Assembly: GCA_025765615.1 (NCBI GenBank)
Contig: JAIVFJ010000011.1
Location: 310,001 to 374,000 of the forward strand
Origin: Zopfochytrium polystomum
Taxonomy: Eukaryota; Chytridiomycota; Chytridiomycetes; Chytridiales; Chytridiaceae
DNA length: 64,000 nucleotides
Direction: 5' to 3'
Each line of letters starts with the position of its first letter. Positions within the stretch are counted from its first letter, which is position 1. The notes below the pieces were generated by a model. That model had not been told where the DNA came from, made no database searches, and saw only the letters and a program-made list of their open reading frames with translations. The translations under genes and the position numbers were made by a program. Shown here in pieces: positions 1 to 9,930 of the stretch.

Positions 1-1003
1 GAATCATCACAGTGATGAAAGGTCTGAATCAGCGTGGGTGAAAAGGCTGTCCCCAAAGTTTTTAGCATTTCGTTTACGTCGAATCATCGGCATTCCTGTT
101 TTATTGAGATTCTGGAAGACAAAGAAAAGAAAAAAAAAAAAAAGAAGAAGAAAAGAGCCTTTCGCACTTTGTTGGTGGTTAGAAAAGGATTTTTTGTTTG
201 TCTCTTGTCTTTTCTCATTTTGTTACAAAAGATGATTCACTGACAATTGTTCTTTTTCCGGTGGGGTTGCCAGTTTCAACGGAAACAGCAATAACAGCTT
301 ATCCTTTTCTTTCCTCTTTGGTGCTTCTCCCCAGGCCAGTGCTACCTGACCAAGCCAGTAGAGGTATGATTTCCCCAGGCCAGTGTGTGCATGCCAAGCT
401 GGGGTGAGGTTCCTTCCCTTTCCTTTCTTTCTCCTCCTTCCCCTACCTGGTTGGTTCTCAAATTGAGCTCTGTCTCTGTGATACTGGCAGATGCCATACT
501 GCCTTAAGGTATTCCTTTGTTGAACTGCTGCCTGTTCGTCACCATGTTGGACAGTCAGGGCTTGAACCTGTGGCCTGTGGGGTACTGTTCATTGAGCAAC
601 TCCACTTGGTCTAGCTGTCCTTGAATAAAGACAGAAGAATTGAACCACATCATCCATCTTTGTTGAGTTTGAGCTGAATCCAGGGTACTGGCTCTGCTAA
701 TAACCAGGAGCTTCCAACCTTAAAGACTTGTCTTATCCCTTTTGCCGCTAGACCATTGATGAGCTCCTGAAGATGAAGAGGAGATCTCATACTGGAGCTG
801 TGTTGTGATTGTCTTTGTTGGATTCATAAATCTGGTTCTTGTTGTCTAGCTCAGATGCAATGGGGAGGTTTTGCCTTGGGCCTTTCGAGGAGGGCCTTTG
901 TGCAATTGGATGGTGTGGAGAAGAAAAAATTTCAGTTTTCCAAGTGTTTGCCAAAGGGGACTGGAAAATCTGGCAACAATGCTGGAGGAGCAAGAGGCAG
1001 CAG
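1..1003. other. Repeat-rich intergenic DNA, no gene recognised
   Basis: There is an A-rich purine tract near 129-151 and then pyrimidine-rich and mixed sequence. Short open frames on both strands show no conserved motif and are unlikely to be coding. The right edge merges into LTR-like DNA at about 1004. Confidence 0.5.
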
Positions 1004-1213
1004 CTCCATTCCTCAAGTGAATTATTGTTTACAATTGTGTGCAGTGTTCTGTTCACCCTCAGGGTATCAGCAATGGCTTTGGCACCTTCAGTACCTATGA
1101 ATTTGCCTGAGCGCAATTGCTTTGTGCAAGTGGGCAAGCAATAAATAGGAACAACAATCATCACTCTTCTCAGTTCCTTGTCTGCCTTGCCCTGTCCTGC
1201 CCTGTTCCTGACG
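1004..1213 (+). repeat. Partial LTR-like repeat, interrupted copy of the 37.0-37.1 kb LTR
   Basis: The 5' block (about 1009-1032) and 3' block (about 1149-1213, ending in a CCCTGTTCCTGAC motif) match the end of the LTR-like sequence at 36822-37129, where the two blocks are contiguous. Here they are separated by about 117 bp that includes a piece of an LRR gene. I read it as the downstream part of an LTR that gained or retained foreign sequence. No target-site duplication is visible. Confidence 0.5.
1033..1104 (-). pseudogene. LRR-repeat fragment (ribonuclease-inhibitor/NLR type)
   Basis: The minus strand encodes one near-perfect RI-type leucine-rich repeat. It has the IGxEGAKAIAxxLxxNxTLxxI pattern typical of LRR_6/NLRC-like repeat arrays. 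The frame runs into LTR-like sequence on both sides and there is no second repeat, so this is a stranded exon fragment and not a gene. Recognition rests on the motif spacing (G-x-E-G-A, then L-x-x-N-x-T-L). The parent gene is not in this window. Confidence 0.55.
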
Positions 1214-1221
1214 CACAGTAA

Positions 1222-1633
1222 TAGGGGTTGTCAAACCCCTTCCCCGCACGGACTGGTTTAAAACGAAATGGATTCCGCTTTGCACTGTTTTTTTATTTCG
1301 TTTCCAACGAAATGAAAGTTGGTGGTCAAACCTGGCGATGGCGATGGCGATGGATATGGAGAAGGGGAGAGAGGACGAGAGGCAGACTGAGAGACAAACC
1401 ACCTAGCCCCCCATTATTGGAAAGATTTTCCATGTGCGGCAACCTTCCAAAAATGGGAAACAAAACATGATAAACAACGCTGGTTTGCAACGAAAGAGCT
1501 CCTCGCGAGGAGCTTTCTGCAAAAGAAACGTTTTGATGGGTCCAAAAAGGCAGTTTGCAACGGTGGCGGAAAAATTGTGCAACGTTTTGTTTGTCTGTTC
1601 CCAACAAAAAAGAGGGGGGTTTGACAACCCCTA
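1222..1633. mobile_element. MITE-like TIR element (412 bp)
   Basis: The two ends are an 18-bp perfect terminal inverted repeat, TAGGGGTTGTCAAACCCC at 1222-1239 and its complement at 1616-1633. The terminal TA may itself be the target duplication (Tc1/mariner-like TA), but TAA-type targets cannot be ruled out. There is no coding capacity. The interior contains an 18-bp perfect palindrome (1497-1514, centred on TCGCGA). Size, TIRs and lack of a gene fit a miniature inverted-repeat transposable element. Confidence 0.65.
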
Positions 1634-2329
1634 ATCGATCCCACTGTTGAAAAAACAAAGTTTTTCTGGCCCACAATGGATTGCAATGACAGACTGTGAG
1701 CAACAGCCTTGCAATACAGAAATACTACAAAAAAAGAAAAATGTCCTAATCTGGGTTTGTCTTCAAACCACCATCGCAGATGTCAAAATTTTTTGCCTCA
1801 AGCTGATTGGCTGTTCCATCTTTGACGTCGTCCTGCAGGTTTGCTCGGAAGCTCGCACAGTAGTAACAGTTCTATTTATTTCCCTTTGTCCTTTTGTTTT
1901 TTTTTTTTTTGTATTTGTCCCGCCTTCCCTTTCTGTTTTTTTCTCCTTCCATTTTTCAGCTCGCCAGCCAATCCGCGTGGCGGACGGTCCTGCAAGTCCA
2001 CCAAATAGTCCTTTTTTTGGTCAGGTTTGGAACTGGTTCCAAAAAAAAATCGTGTGGGGGCGGACACTCCCCACACATGCAACAGGCATTGGGGCGGGCA
2101 CTTGCTCCAAACCGACGAAAATCGACCATTTATTTGGTGCATGCTCCACCCAACCACACAGCCCACCTATATTTCCAACTGAAGACAACGAGGAAAAGTC
2201 TGTCTATTTTAGTATCTTTCTGTTCTTATCTGTTTTCAGTTGATTTCTTGTCCAATCTTTTTCTTTGTTTTTCTTTTTGATTGATTTTTTTCGTCAGGGT
2301 TGGTCGGGCTTTGAAATCAATTCAAATTC
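1634..2329. other. Intergenic region and probable leader of the SAM-domain gene
   Basis: T-rich and pyrimidine-rich DNA. The last 150 bp (TTTTTCTTT-type runs) look like a fungal promoter/5' leader ahead of the ATG at 2330. No TATA box or conserved element could be assigned with confidence. Confidence 0.35.
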
Positions 2330-3772
2330 ATGGAGGCAGGAGCGGCCACCCCCGCCGCCCGAGCGCCCGCTGCCAAAGCGCCGCCCGCCAGATCCATCAA
2401 GTCTCATCGCAGCCAATCCAATGGCCGTTGGTGCGGCGGCAGCGGCGGCGCCCCCTCGGAGGATGTGAACGGCTGGCTTCCCTCTGATGTGGCGTCATGG
2501 CTGTCTGCTCAGGGATTCAGGTTCTCCGACATTCTTCCGTTCACTGGTGAGCTTGAAAGTATCCATCCGTCTTGATGGAACCTTCCCTCTCCTCCGCCAC
2601 ATAGGATCTAGTTCTCCTGACCATTGAATACTATCTGATCTTATGCAGCCAACGCCATAGATGGTCGCGCTCTACTTGAAATGACACCGTCACGAGCACG
2701 CCAAATCGGCGTTCCGGATTCCAGGATCGCTACTTTGATAGCAGGGGTAAAGCGTCTTCGTCAGGCTCAACCCGACTACCGATCTACTCACTCACGGCAT
2801 CAACGGTCTGCGAGTCGCCAGTCCATGCGTTCCATAGGGGCAGCCCCTTCTACAAATGGACTTGTATCCGATTTGGACGTTGAAGAAATAGGACAACCGG
2901 AGCCTCGTCGTGGAAGGCAAAGGGCTGCAACATCCCCCAACACCAGCACTTCCCAAGACCAGGAGGAGTCGACTCGTCAAGCAAGACGTACTTCTCCAAA
3001 AGCGGGACCAACTGTGTCGCGGCCCCCGCCGTTGCCATCGCAAGGTGTGATTGGACTCGGCGGCTTTGGATTGGCAAACCAAGAACGGCACTCCCGCGGC
3101 GAACGCCGTCCCAGCGGCACCCAACGCTCACTGATGATGGATCACATGAATGATGAAGCAAATGAAGGCGACCTGGAAGATGAAGGCAGCCCCCGTCGGC
3201 GCGCGGGGCGAAAATCTAGGAGCCTGAACAGAGAGCTCCCATCGCTGCAGCCTTCCAATCTCACCAGGCCTACGACAATGGATCGCGGAGGGCACTCGCG
3301 CCGCCGCAGCCAAAGCGCTGAGCCAAGTACCCGTCGCGGACCAATTCTCGGACTCCCTCCGCTTGATGAAGATGTGGCACTGACATCTTTCCCTGCAAGT
3401 CCTTCACTTGGCTATTCCCTTTCCACCGATGTTTCGGCAGACCCTGTGCTAATGACAAAATCACCATCGGTCTGGTCCTGGGCTAAGCGATCGAGGCGAA
3501 CTTCAAAAGTGCTGGATGATACGGAACCTGAGGAAAACGTTCGTAGGAGAGCGATTGATGGCATTGTCCCCATTGCTCCTGCTCGAGAGACGCTTGGTGC
3601 GAACGACAGTTTCATTGGCAATGGGACGGCAAGAAAGTCTTTGGGATTGCAGGGTATTTTTAAAGGTTGGAGCAAGCATGCCAAGTCGAAAGAATCACGA
3701 CAGTCTCAACCTGAGACAAACGAAAAAGAAGCCCAGAGCTCGAAACGAAAATCATTACTGTCTCTAATCTGA
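2330..3772 (+). CDS. SAM-domain protein with long disordered tail
   Basis: Two exons, 2330-2546 and 2649-3772, are joined by a 102-nt GT-AG intron, giving 446 residues. The intron lies inside a sterile alpha motif domain (about residues 48-110). Exon 1 supplies the first helices (VNGWLPSDVASWLSAQGF) and exon 2 the rest (AIDGRALLEMTPSRARQIGV). The join keeps both the frame and the domain, which supports the splice model and the start. After the SAM domain the protein is low-complexity, rich in Arg, Ser and Pro, with several RRxS-type basic patches that could be phosphorylated. SAM domains mediate protein-protein or RNA contacts, often in signalling scaffolds; the partner cannot be inferred. 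No membrane segment is seen. A poly-A stretch follows the stop. Confidence 0.8.
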
Positions 3773-5204
3773 AAAAGTAAAAAAAAAAAAAACGGATTGG
3801 AGGTCAACACTGTCAGTCAAACAACACTAGGAAGTATGTCTTGGACCCACCCACACACACGCACCCACAATTTGATGTGAGCCTTTCCTCACCCTTTTGA
3901 CCATGGATTGTAAAGAATTAGCCTTCGTGTCCGGACTTCTTTGTTGTCCCCGCTCGAAGTATCGAATTTAGAAGGTGTTTAAGTCGAAAATGCGGTAAAT
4001 TAAGGCCTCGCTCGGCGCCGAAAAATATCAAGGCGTGATCCTGAACCAAAATTTTGTCCTTTTTCTGTTTCTCTCCATATTATTGCAGATTGCATCTGCA
4101 TGATGATTCAATCTGTGTACAAGGTCTTCGCCTTGATTGAGATTTGGTTTCTGTTTGCCAAAATGGGAGGGAAAGCGTCTGCCAAGAAGCAGCCGAAGCA
4201 ATCTGTCCACCCCAAACCGCTGCACCAACCGATTTCTCACCAGACGTACCAGCATCTGAGTTGTCGATCAGTGCAACTACCCTCAGTGACAATGCCTTCA
4301 GCAACAATGAAGAGAAAACAGATCACCCTTGGTGTGAGCAAATGACCTGAATGTGTGAAAGAGCTTCCTGGAAGGATTTGCGTGCTCCAACAAGCGGGAA
4401 ACAGCCACAGCTCATGCAAGAACGATTATATGGCGGGATGCTGAACAAGGCGTGGTGTTGTTGTAGCTGGTGGCGGTAGTACTTGTTGAGCTATGTGTGT
4501 GCTTCTGACTCCTCATTGCTGTTGTCCATGATTGGAGATTGGCGCTGAGCAGGCAGTCGAAACAAAGGTCAAATGTCCCAAACAAAAGGCGATTCAGAGT
4601 GAAATACAGGTTCTGGCCTGTTTTTCGATTCTGGGCCTCTTGCGGGAAGAAAAACGGCTCTGCCACCCGATTTGCATCTGAGCCAAGCTGCGACCAGGAA
4701 CGCGACAATGCGAGCGTGGAAGTTTTCCCAGACCTTCTGAGTTGGTGGTGAGAACAATGGTGGCACGGTGGCAGTGGCGGCCAAAAGGTCTCCCACAGCA
4801 TTGACATGGGGCGCAGCAGTGTTGGGGAGTGTTGGGCCGGCGTGTCGGTGGTGGTGGTGGCAGCGTGCGCAGCATTTTGCCAGAGCCTTGCGGCCGAGGT
4901 GGGAAGGAACAAGTTGTGCGGCTCATCAGCACATGTCGCGCCAGATTTCCTTTTCTCGCTTTTTATTGGTTCAAGTGATCAATCTTGCCCCCGTTTGTCT
5001 GTTACTTCTTTCTTCCTATTTCATTTTTTGCTTCATTTTTTGCCCCTATTGTTTTTCATGGACGAAGACAAAGTGAGCGGACACAATCTCGCTTCGGACG
5101 AAACCAGGACGATGATGTGCGTCTATTTTACTGCAAACAGGACCCCACTTAAACCAACAACGCTCAAGATGAGGAGCGCCACAGGATGATCACCAGCCAC
5201 TGGA
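3773..5204. other. Intergenic region, nothing recognised
   Basis: Contains an A12 run just after the SAM-gene stop, an AC-rich patch near 3850-3866 and mixed sequence. Open frames (for example around 4100-4350 and 4412-4912) show no family motif. The last 150 bp may be the degraded 5' end of the MULE relic that follows. Confidence 0.4.
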
Positions 5205-6412
5205 AGATGGGGCGAAGTTTGAGTCGAAAGCAGACCTTGTGCCCCACGTCAAGGAGCACTCGATTGGGAATGGCAACGCTGTGGTGATTGCATCCAACAC
5301 CTGCGATTGCGTTCGGTTCAATTGCGTGCAAGGAGGGGTTTACCAGCCCAAGCAGAGCGTACGGAAAGATCAAAACAAAACGAACAAAAAGCGACGTCTT
5401 TCCAGCACGCTAAAGAATGGGTGCCCGTTCCGAATTACAGCTCGTCCATTGAAACGGGATCACTGCTGCTGGAAGATTTCCATGCCAATGGACAGCACAC
5501 CTGCCCAGTAGACAATTTTCGTGCGCTGGCGCCGGTACGGTGCGATCACAGGCTATCTTGCATTCGCTGCAGTCAAAATTTCCCAGAGTTCTTGCAAAGA
5601 TTCAGGACATATCAAACTTGCGGCAAAAGCGTCGACGGTTGATATTGGCGAGCGATCACCAATGGAGGCTCTGCTTGATCGACTCAACACGGATGGGTAC
5701 CATACTGAGTATAGACTGGAGCCTGACAGAACGAACGACAGTGGCCCCTGCAGAGTGCCGTCGCTCTTCTTTGCTCACCCAGACAGTATCAAAGAAATTC
5801 AGCGTTGGCCCAGTGTGCTTCTGATGGACTGTGCGTACAAGACGAATGATGAATATTGTCACAATTTCGGAGAATAATACCACAGTCAATGTTGCATTTG
5901 CTTTCATATCCTCTAAGGGAGTCAACGAGTATACTTGGGTGCTCCATTGCCTTGAAAGTGTCCTTGCGCTTCCTCCAGTTGTGATTGTAACGGACCGAGA
6001 GCTTGCCTTCATGAACGAAATTCACGCTGTACTTCTATCAAGTACCAATTTGCTGTGTCGGTGGCACATCAATATGAATGTTAAGGCAAAGCTCAATACT
6101 ATAATAACAGGCCAGGCAGCGCAACGGAGGTCGATGCTATATTTCAGGACTGGCAAGCTCTTATGTTCAGCACCAATGAATTGTTGTACAGAGAGCTGGT
6201 ATGCAAACTGGAAGACAGTGTCAAATAAGTTTCCTGATGTCGTGTCGTATCTTCACGGGTGGCTGAAGTCGATGATTGCTTTGTTGCATGCTATACGGAC
6301 AAGCATTCGCATCTGGGACATTCTACTCGGAACTTTTGATTGCATCCATCGTGGATTAAGAGACCGCTTTAATGACAAGGCTGTTAGGCGGTCACGCGCG
6401 ATTGCCCGTCGC
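5205..6412 (+). pseudogene. Mutator-like (MULE) transposase relic
   Basis: The order of motifs is that of MULE transposases. First comes a FAR1/WRKY-GCM1-like DNA-binding region (about 5205-5510, with a CxFxC-like cysteine, a Tyr-rich loop and STLKNGCPFRI). Then comes the transposase core with LLMDCAYKTN at about 5818-5850, VIVTDRELAFMNEI at about 5982-6020 and LLCRWHINMNVKAK at about 6050-6090. These pieces sit in different frames: there is a shift near 5511-5530 and another near 5860, with stops between. The frame ends at 6415 exactly where a reverse-oriented LTR starts, so the C-terminal part is missing. It is a dead copy; no terminal inverted repeats were identified. Confidence 0.75.
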
Positions 6413-6627
6413 TGATTGATGGATTCGGCTGCTGTGGTGATGGGTGGAGTACACTACTGAAGGTGGTGGTGGTGGGAGGTTGATCTTGGCTTCTGTCAGT
6501 CTTGTGTTTGTCTTTATACAAAACTGTTACAAGGACCATCACTTGCAAAATGCTGCAAGTCATCCTTGCAGAGCAGTATCAGGTCAAAGCTCCTGCACAC
6601 TGCTTACACCAAAACCCAAAACTAACA
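6413..6627 (-). mobile_element. Solo LTR relic, copia-2-related subfamily (copy 1)
   Basis: Read on the minus strand this 215-bp unit begins TGTTAGTTTTGGGTTT and ends ATCAATCA, so it has LTR-type TG...CA ends. It aligns with the copia-2 LTRs (28538-28783 and 35254-35497) at its start, in the GTGTGCAGGAG block and in a TTTTGTATAAAG block that holds a TATA-like box. A nearly identical 217-bp copy lies at 39303-39519. No matching 5-bp flanks were found. It abuts and truncates the MULE transposase. Confidence 0.65.
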
Positions 6628-6715
6628 GCAACCTCATTAATCCGACCTATCTCAACCTTCACTAAATGCCACTTCGAAGAAATTTCTACAGAAGCCTCCT
6701 TACCTTTTGAACCTT

Positions 6716-8660
6716 TGTGAGGACGACAGGCCATCAAGCCTGTGACCTCAAATAAAAGAGTGTATACCCACTTTTTCACTGATAATTGTGAGGATTATCT
6801 ACCCATCTCAAAGCATGTTATACACGCATTTGGCTTGGACTTTGCTGTACATATTATTATTTTATTATTATTGGTTGTCCACATAAGCCACTGACTGACA
6901 CTTGTTGTTGCGCCTACATCACCTGCCACTATTATATTTGTGCTATTATTATTGTTATTATTCTGCACAACGGCTGCAGACCAAGTGAGTCAGTGTTTGC
7001 TCAACTGCTGGCACAGGGCTTCCTTGCTCAGTGGTTTGAGCGCTCTCTTCAATTGGGAAGGTGCCAAGTTTGAGACATGCTGACTGTTGGGTTGCAAAGC
7101 CCACCATGTCCAGCTAACCACTTCTGTGGGAGAAGTGCAAAGTCCAGATGCCCACCTACCATGATGTAATGCCTCATATGAGTGGTATGAGAAGACAGGG
7201 CTTTCCTTTCTCTTTCTGTTGATGATTTTTACTTATTTTTTCAATTAGTATTTTCCTTTGTTTTGGCTCTTTTTCTTGTTTTATCTTTTATTTAATTGTT
7301 TGTTTACTGTCTCTCTTTGTGTGTCTTCCTTTCTTTCTGTGGCTGTGGTGACTGTCTTCTTGTCTGCACCAATCATTTCTTGCCAGTTCCTCCACCCCCC
7401 CTCCACTCTGCTCTGGTGTCTGTCTCCAAGAAATGGCTCCATGATTCTCTGAGCTTTCTCTCTTTGTTGATGGCTCAGCCCCATCTGGTGAATCACCCAC
7501 CCATTCTGTTCTTTACTGTTTTATTTATTGTTTTGTTGTTTTGTATGTGTTTTCCCTCCTTTTTCCTCTCCTCCCTGTGATTCCAACCCTCTCCTATTTA
7601 AACTGCTGCCCCTCCTTCTTGTTGGCTGTGAGAACTGTACCTGAAGTCCCTTGCCTGCCCTTTTCTTCCTGACTGTGTGTATGAGCTGGGGATGGCAGTC
7701 CCCTGGTGTGACAGGAGGGTTGGATCCTCTTGGCCATCATGGCAGTGCGCTGGGTTCAAGCCCCAGTGCACCTCACCATTCTGCATACTGTTTGGGTTGG
7801 ACTGGGTAGGAGCCACTTGGTGATGGAAGGATAGAGGGTAAATCTGTGGTGGTGCCTCTTGGTTCCTGTCAATACATCTAATCAAATCCAGGTCTCTCAA
7901 GGGGAGTGGGTTTTAACCTTCCTTGCTTCTAAGATAGGGTTATTCCTCTGGCCTGGTGAGGAGATGTCTGTGTCCTAATAGGATGCAGCAAGAAGAGTCC
8001 CACTGTCTCCCACCCTGTGTGCCCCCTCCTTGGATTGAGTTGGAACCTCTCTTGGGGTGAGACAAGATGTGTCTGGTTCTGTTAAGTGGAAAATAGTTCT
8101 GGTTTGATCCAACAGGCATCTCTGCACACTTACTGTTCCTTGTGTTTGCCCTTTGTGTCCAACCCCCTCCAACTTAGGGCTTGTCTTTGGCAGAGAGGGA
8201 GCTGGTGCTCCAAGGTGGTGGCTCCAACAGGTTGGGACCTGGCCACTTTCCTCCCACTCTCTTGCCTTCCCCCTTGGCTTCTGCCTTGGGAAGGAGCTGG
8301 CACAGATTGGTTGGTGCTGCCTTAGGTGCCCCTTTGTTGCCCTAAGTCTCATTCCTTACTGAGTGATTCGGTCCCTTTGGCTTTGACATTGGGGTTTCGA
8401 GGCATTTTGCACTTTCTTTTGTGATTGTGCTTTGTCACACTTTTCTTATGTTTCCCTTTAGATGTGTGATAGCTGCTCTTTGTGTTTAAAGAGTGTCTTT
8501 TGTGTTTGATGGCTTTAGTAGACTCCAAATACATTTTCCTGTCTGGTGACCCCTAGACACCTTCTTTTGCCTTTTTCATTAGATAGGATTGGTATTTAGG
8601 CCATTGCTCTATTTCCACCTCCAGCTCAGGGTGAGGAGATTTAGAGAGCACAGTCTCACA
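6716..8660 (-). mobile_element. Non-coding TG...CA element A, copy 1 (1.9 kb)
   Basis: The ends are TGTGAGGAC and AGTCTCACA, an 8-bp terminal inverted repeat with one mismatch. Flanks are CCTT/CCTC, a plausible decayed 4-bp duplication. The sequence aligns in inverted orientation with 36269-37839 over its left third (6716-7330) and right third (about 8030-8660). The middle is absent from the other copy. There is no conserved protein. It could be a long solo LTR (TG...CA ends) or a non-autonomous LARD/TIR element. A T-arm-like hairpin lies at 7749-7765. Confidence 0.55.
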
Positions 8661-9247
8661 CCTCCCACTTCACTCTGGGATTGTCCACCTTGCGCTGGCT
8701 CGTCATTGAGTCTGGAGGCCTCGTACCCCTGTGTACACTGTGCAACACGGCCTTGAGCCTGCTAACAGGACTACTTGTGGAGCGCCTTTACACCCGTCAG
8801 GGCGAACCTCTGCCCATGTACTCGCACGGACGATAATAACAAATAAATTTGCATGATGCTACCTGAGCGTTCATAGAGCGGGAGGGTGAATGAGCAAGAA
8901 CTTGTCTCAAGAGATGGACGAGTAGAGTGTAGAGAGGATGCCACATTCCGTCTACTTAGGCAAGCGACCAGCACACTGTCAGGTAGTAGTCGCCATGTGT
9001 GAGTCCTTGTATGGAGTTGAACCGTAGTTCCCCTCTGCTAGACGGTGCAGATAGATTCGATACAACATTCTCATAATCTTTCAGTGGGGTGGATTCAGCG
9101 ATGGCGACTATGGAGAAAATGTATGCTCATCACACGAACAGATACGAATGTATGGCCAAGAATGCTAGATTCACTGTTAAGGTCATACTTGGCTTAAAGT
9201 ATTTGCGTTCAAGATACTGGCAGGACTGATTCGCCTAAGGCGGTCGG
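8661..9247. other. Intergenic, nothing recognised
   Basis: Mixed-composition DNA without a convincing frame or repeat. It includes the upstream region of the small plus-strand gene candidate at 9248. A short frame starting with the ATG at 9101 has no recognisable motif. Confidence 0.35.
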
Positions 9248-9802
9248 GTGTTCGCTCTGCCAGCAACAGCAATGGTGCGGTGGAAAGGTTCAACACAGCT
9301 AAACGATTGTCTCACCAAGCATTACTATTCTGAAAGCCCTCATCATGATGCCCAAATCCTACACGCAACGACTACCCGCCGCCAGCGGGCAGCAAATCCC
9401 GACTCAATGCTCTCATACTTTCAACAGAATGCGACCTCATCGGAAAGAAAGAGAGAAAATACAATAACAAAGCAACCCATTTTTCAGCGTAGGCAGGCAA
9501 CCTTCCATCCGGGAAAGGTACACCGCGTCCAGGAGCTGAACCAGCCTTTGTTGAATCCTTTCCAAACACAGACGACTGAAACAAGCCACTACGAGGGATG
9601 GTCAGCCTCGCAGTTCCACACGGGGTTGGACTCACGTGAAAAGCAAGCACGCCAGTTGCAGATAGTTCTCGCCCGCTTGCTCTCGCGTAGCAAAATGAAT
9701 CAAATCGTCCACAACATGCGAATACAGCGTGAACTGTATAGAGGAAGGCGACTTGAAGTGAGTCAGTACAAGCTTCGAGGAGAGCAGAAAGATTACGTCT
9801 GA
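9248..9802 (+). CDS. Hypothetical protein, 184 residues, uncertain
   Basis: An uninterrupted frame reads like a real protein: mixed composition, and a basic amphipathic C-terminal third rich in Arg, Leu and Gln (residues about 140-184). The true start may be the internal ATG at 9272. I do not recognise the family. It converges on the giant ASH-repeat gene (stop at 9931). Its last 170 bp overlap, on the other strand, a frame that could be an extra C-terminal exon of that gene, so at most one of the two readings is likely right. No intron consensus is needed for this frame. Confidence 0.35.
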   Translation: MFALPATAMVRWKGSTQLNDCLTKHYYSESPHHDAQILHATTTRRQRAANPDSMLSYFQQNATSSERKRENTITKQPIFQRRQATFHPGKVHRVQELNQPLLNPFQTQTTETSHYEGWSASQFHTGLDSREKQARQLQIVLARLLSRSKMNQIVHNMRIQRELYRGRRLEVSQYKLRGEQKDYV

Positions 9803-9930
9803 GTTCGGGTTTTCTACTGTTGTTCGCGAGGTACTCTGAAGGTCTCGTAAAAGTTTAATGATTTTGTCTTCCAGCACGCGAAATGAATAGCGATAGCCCG
9901 ATGCACTCTGGTTGGATGTCAACTTATGAG

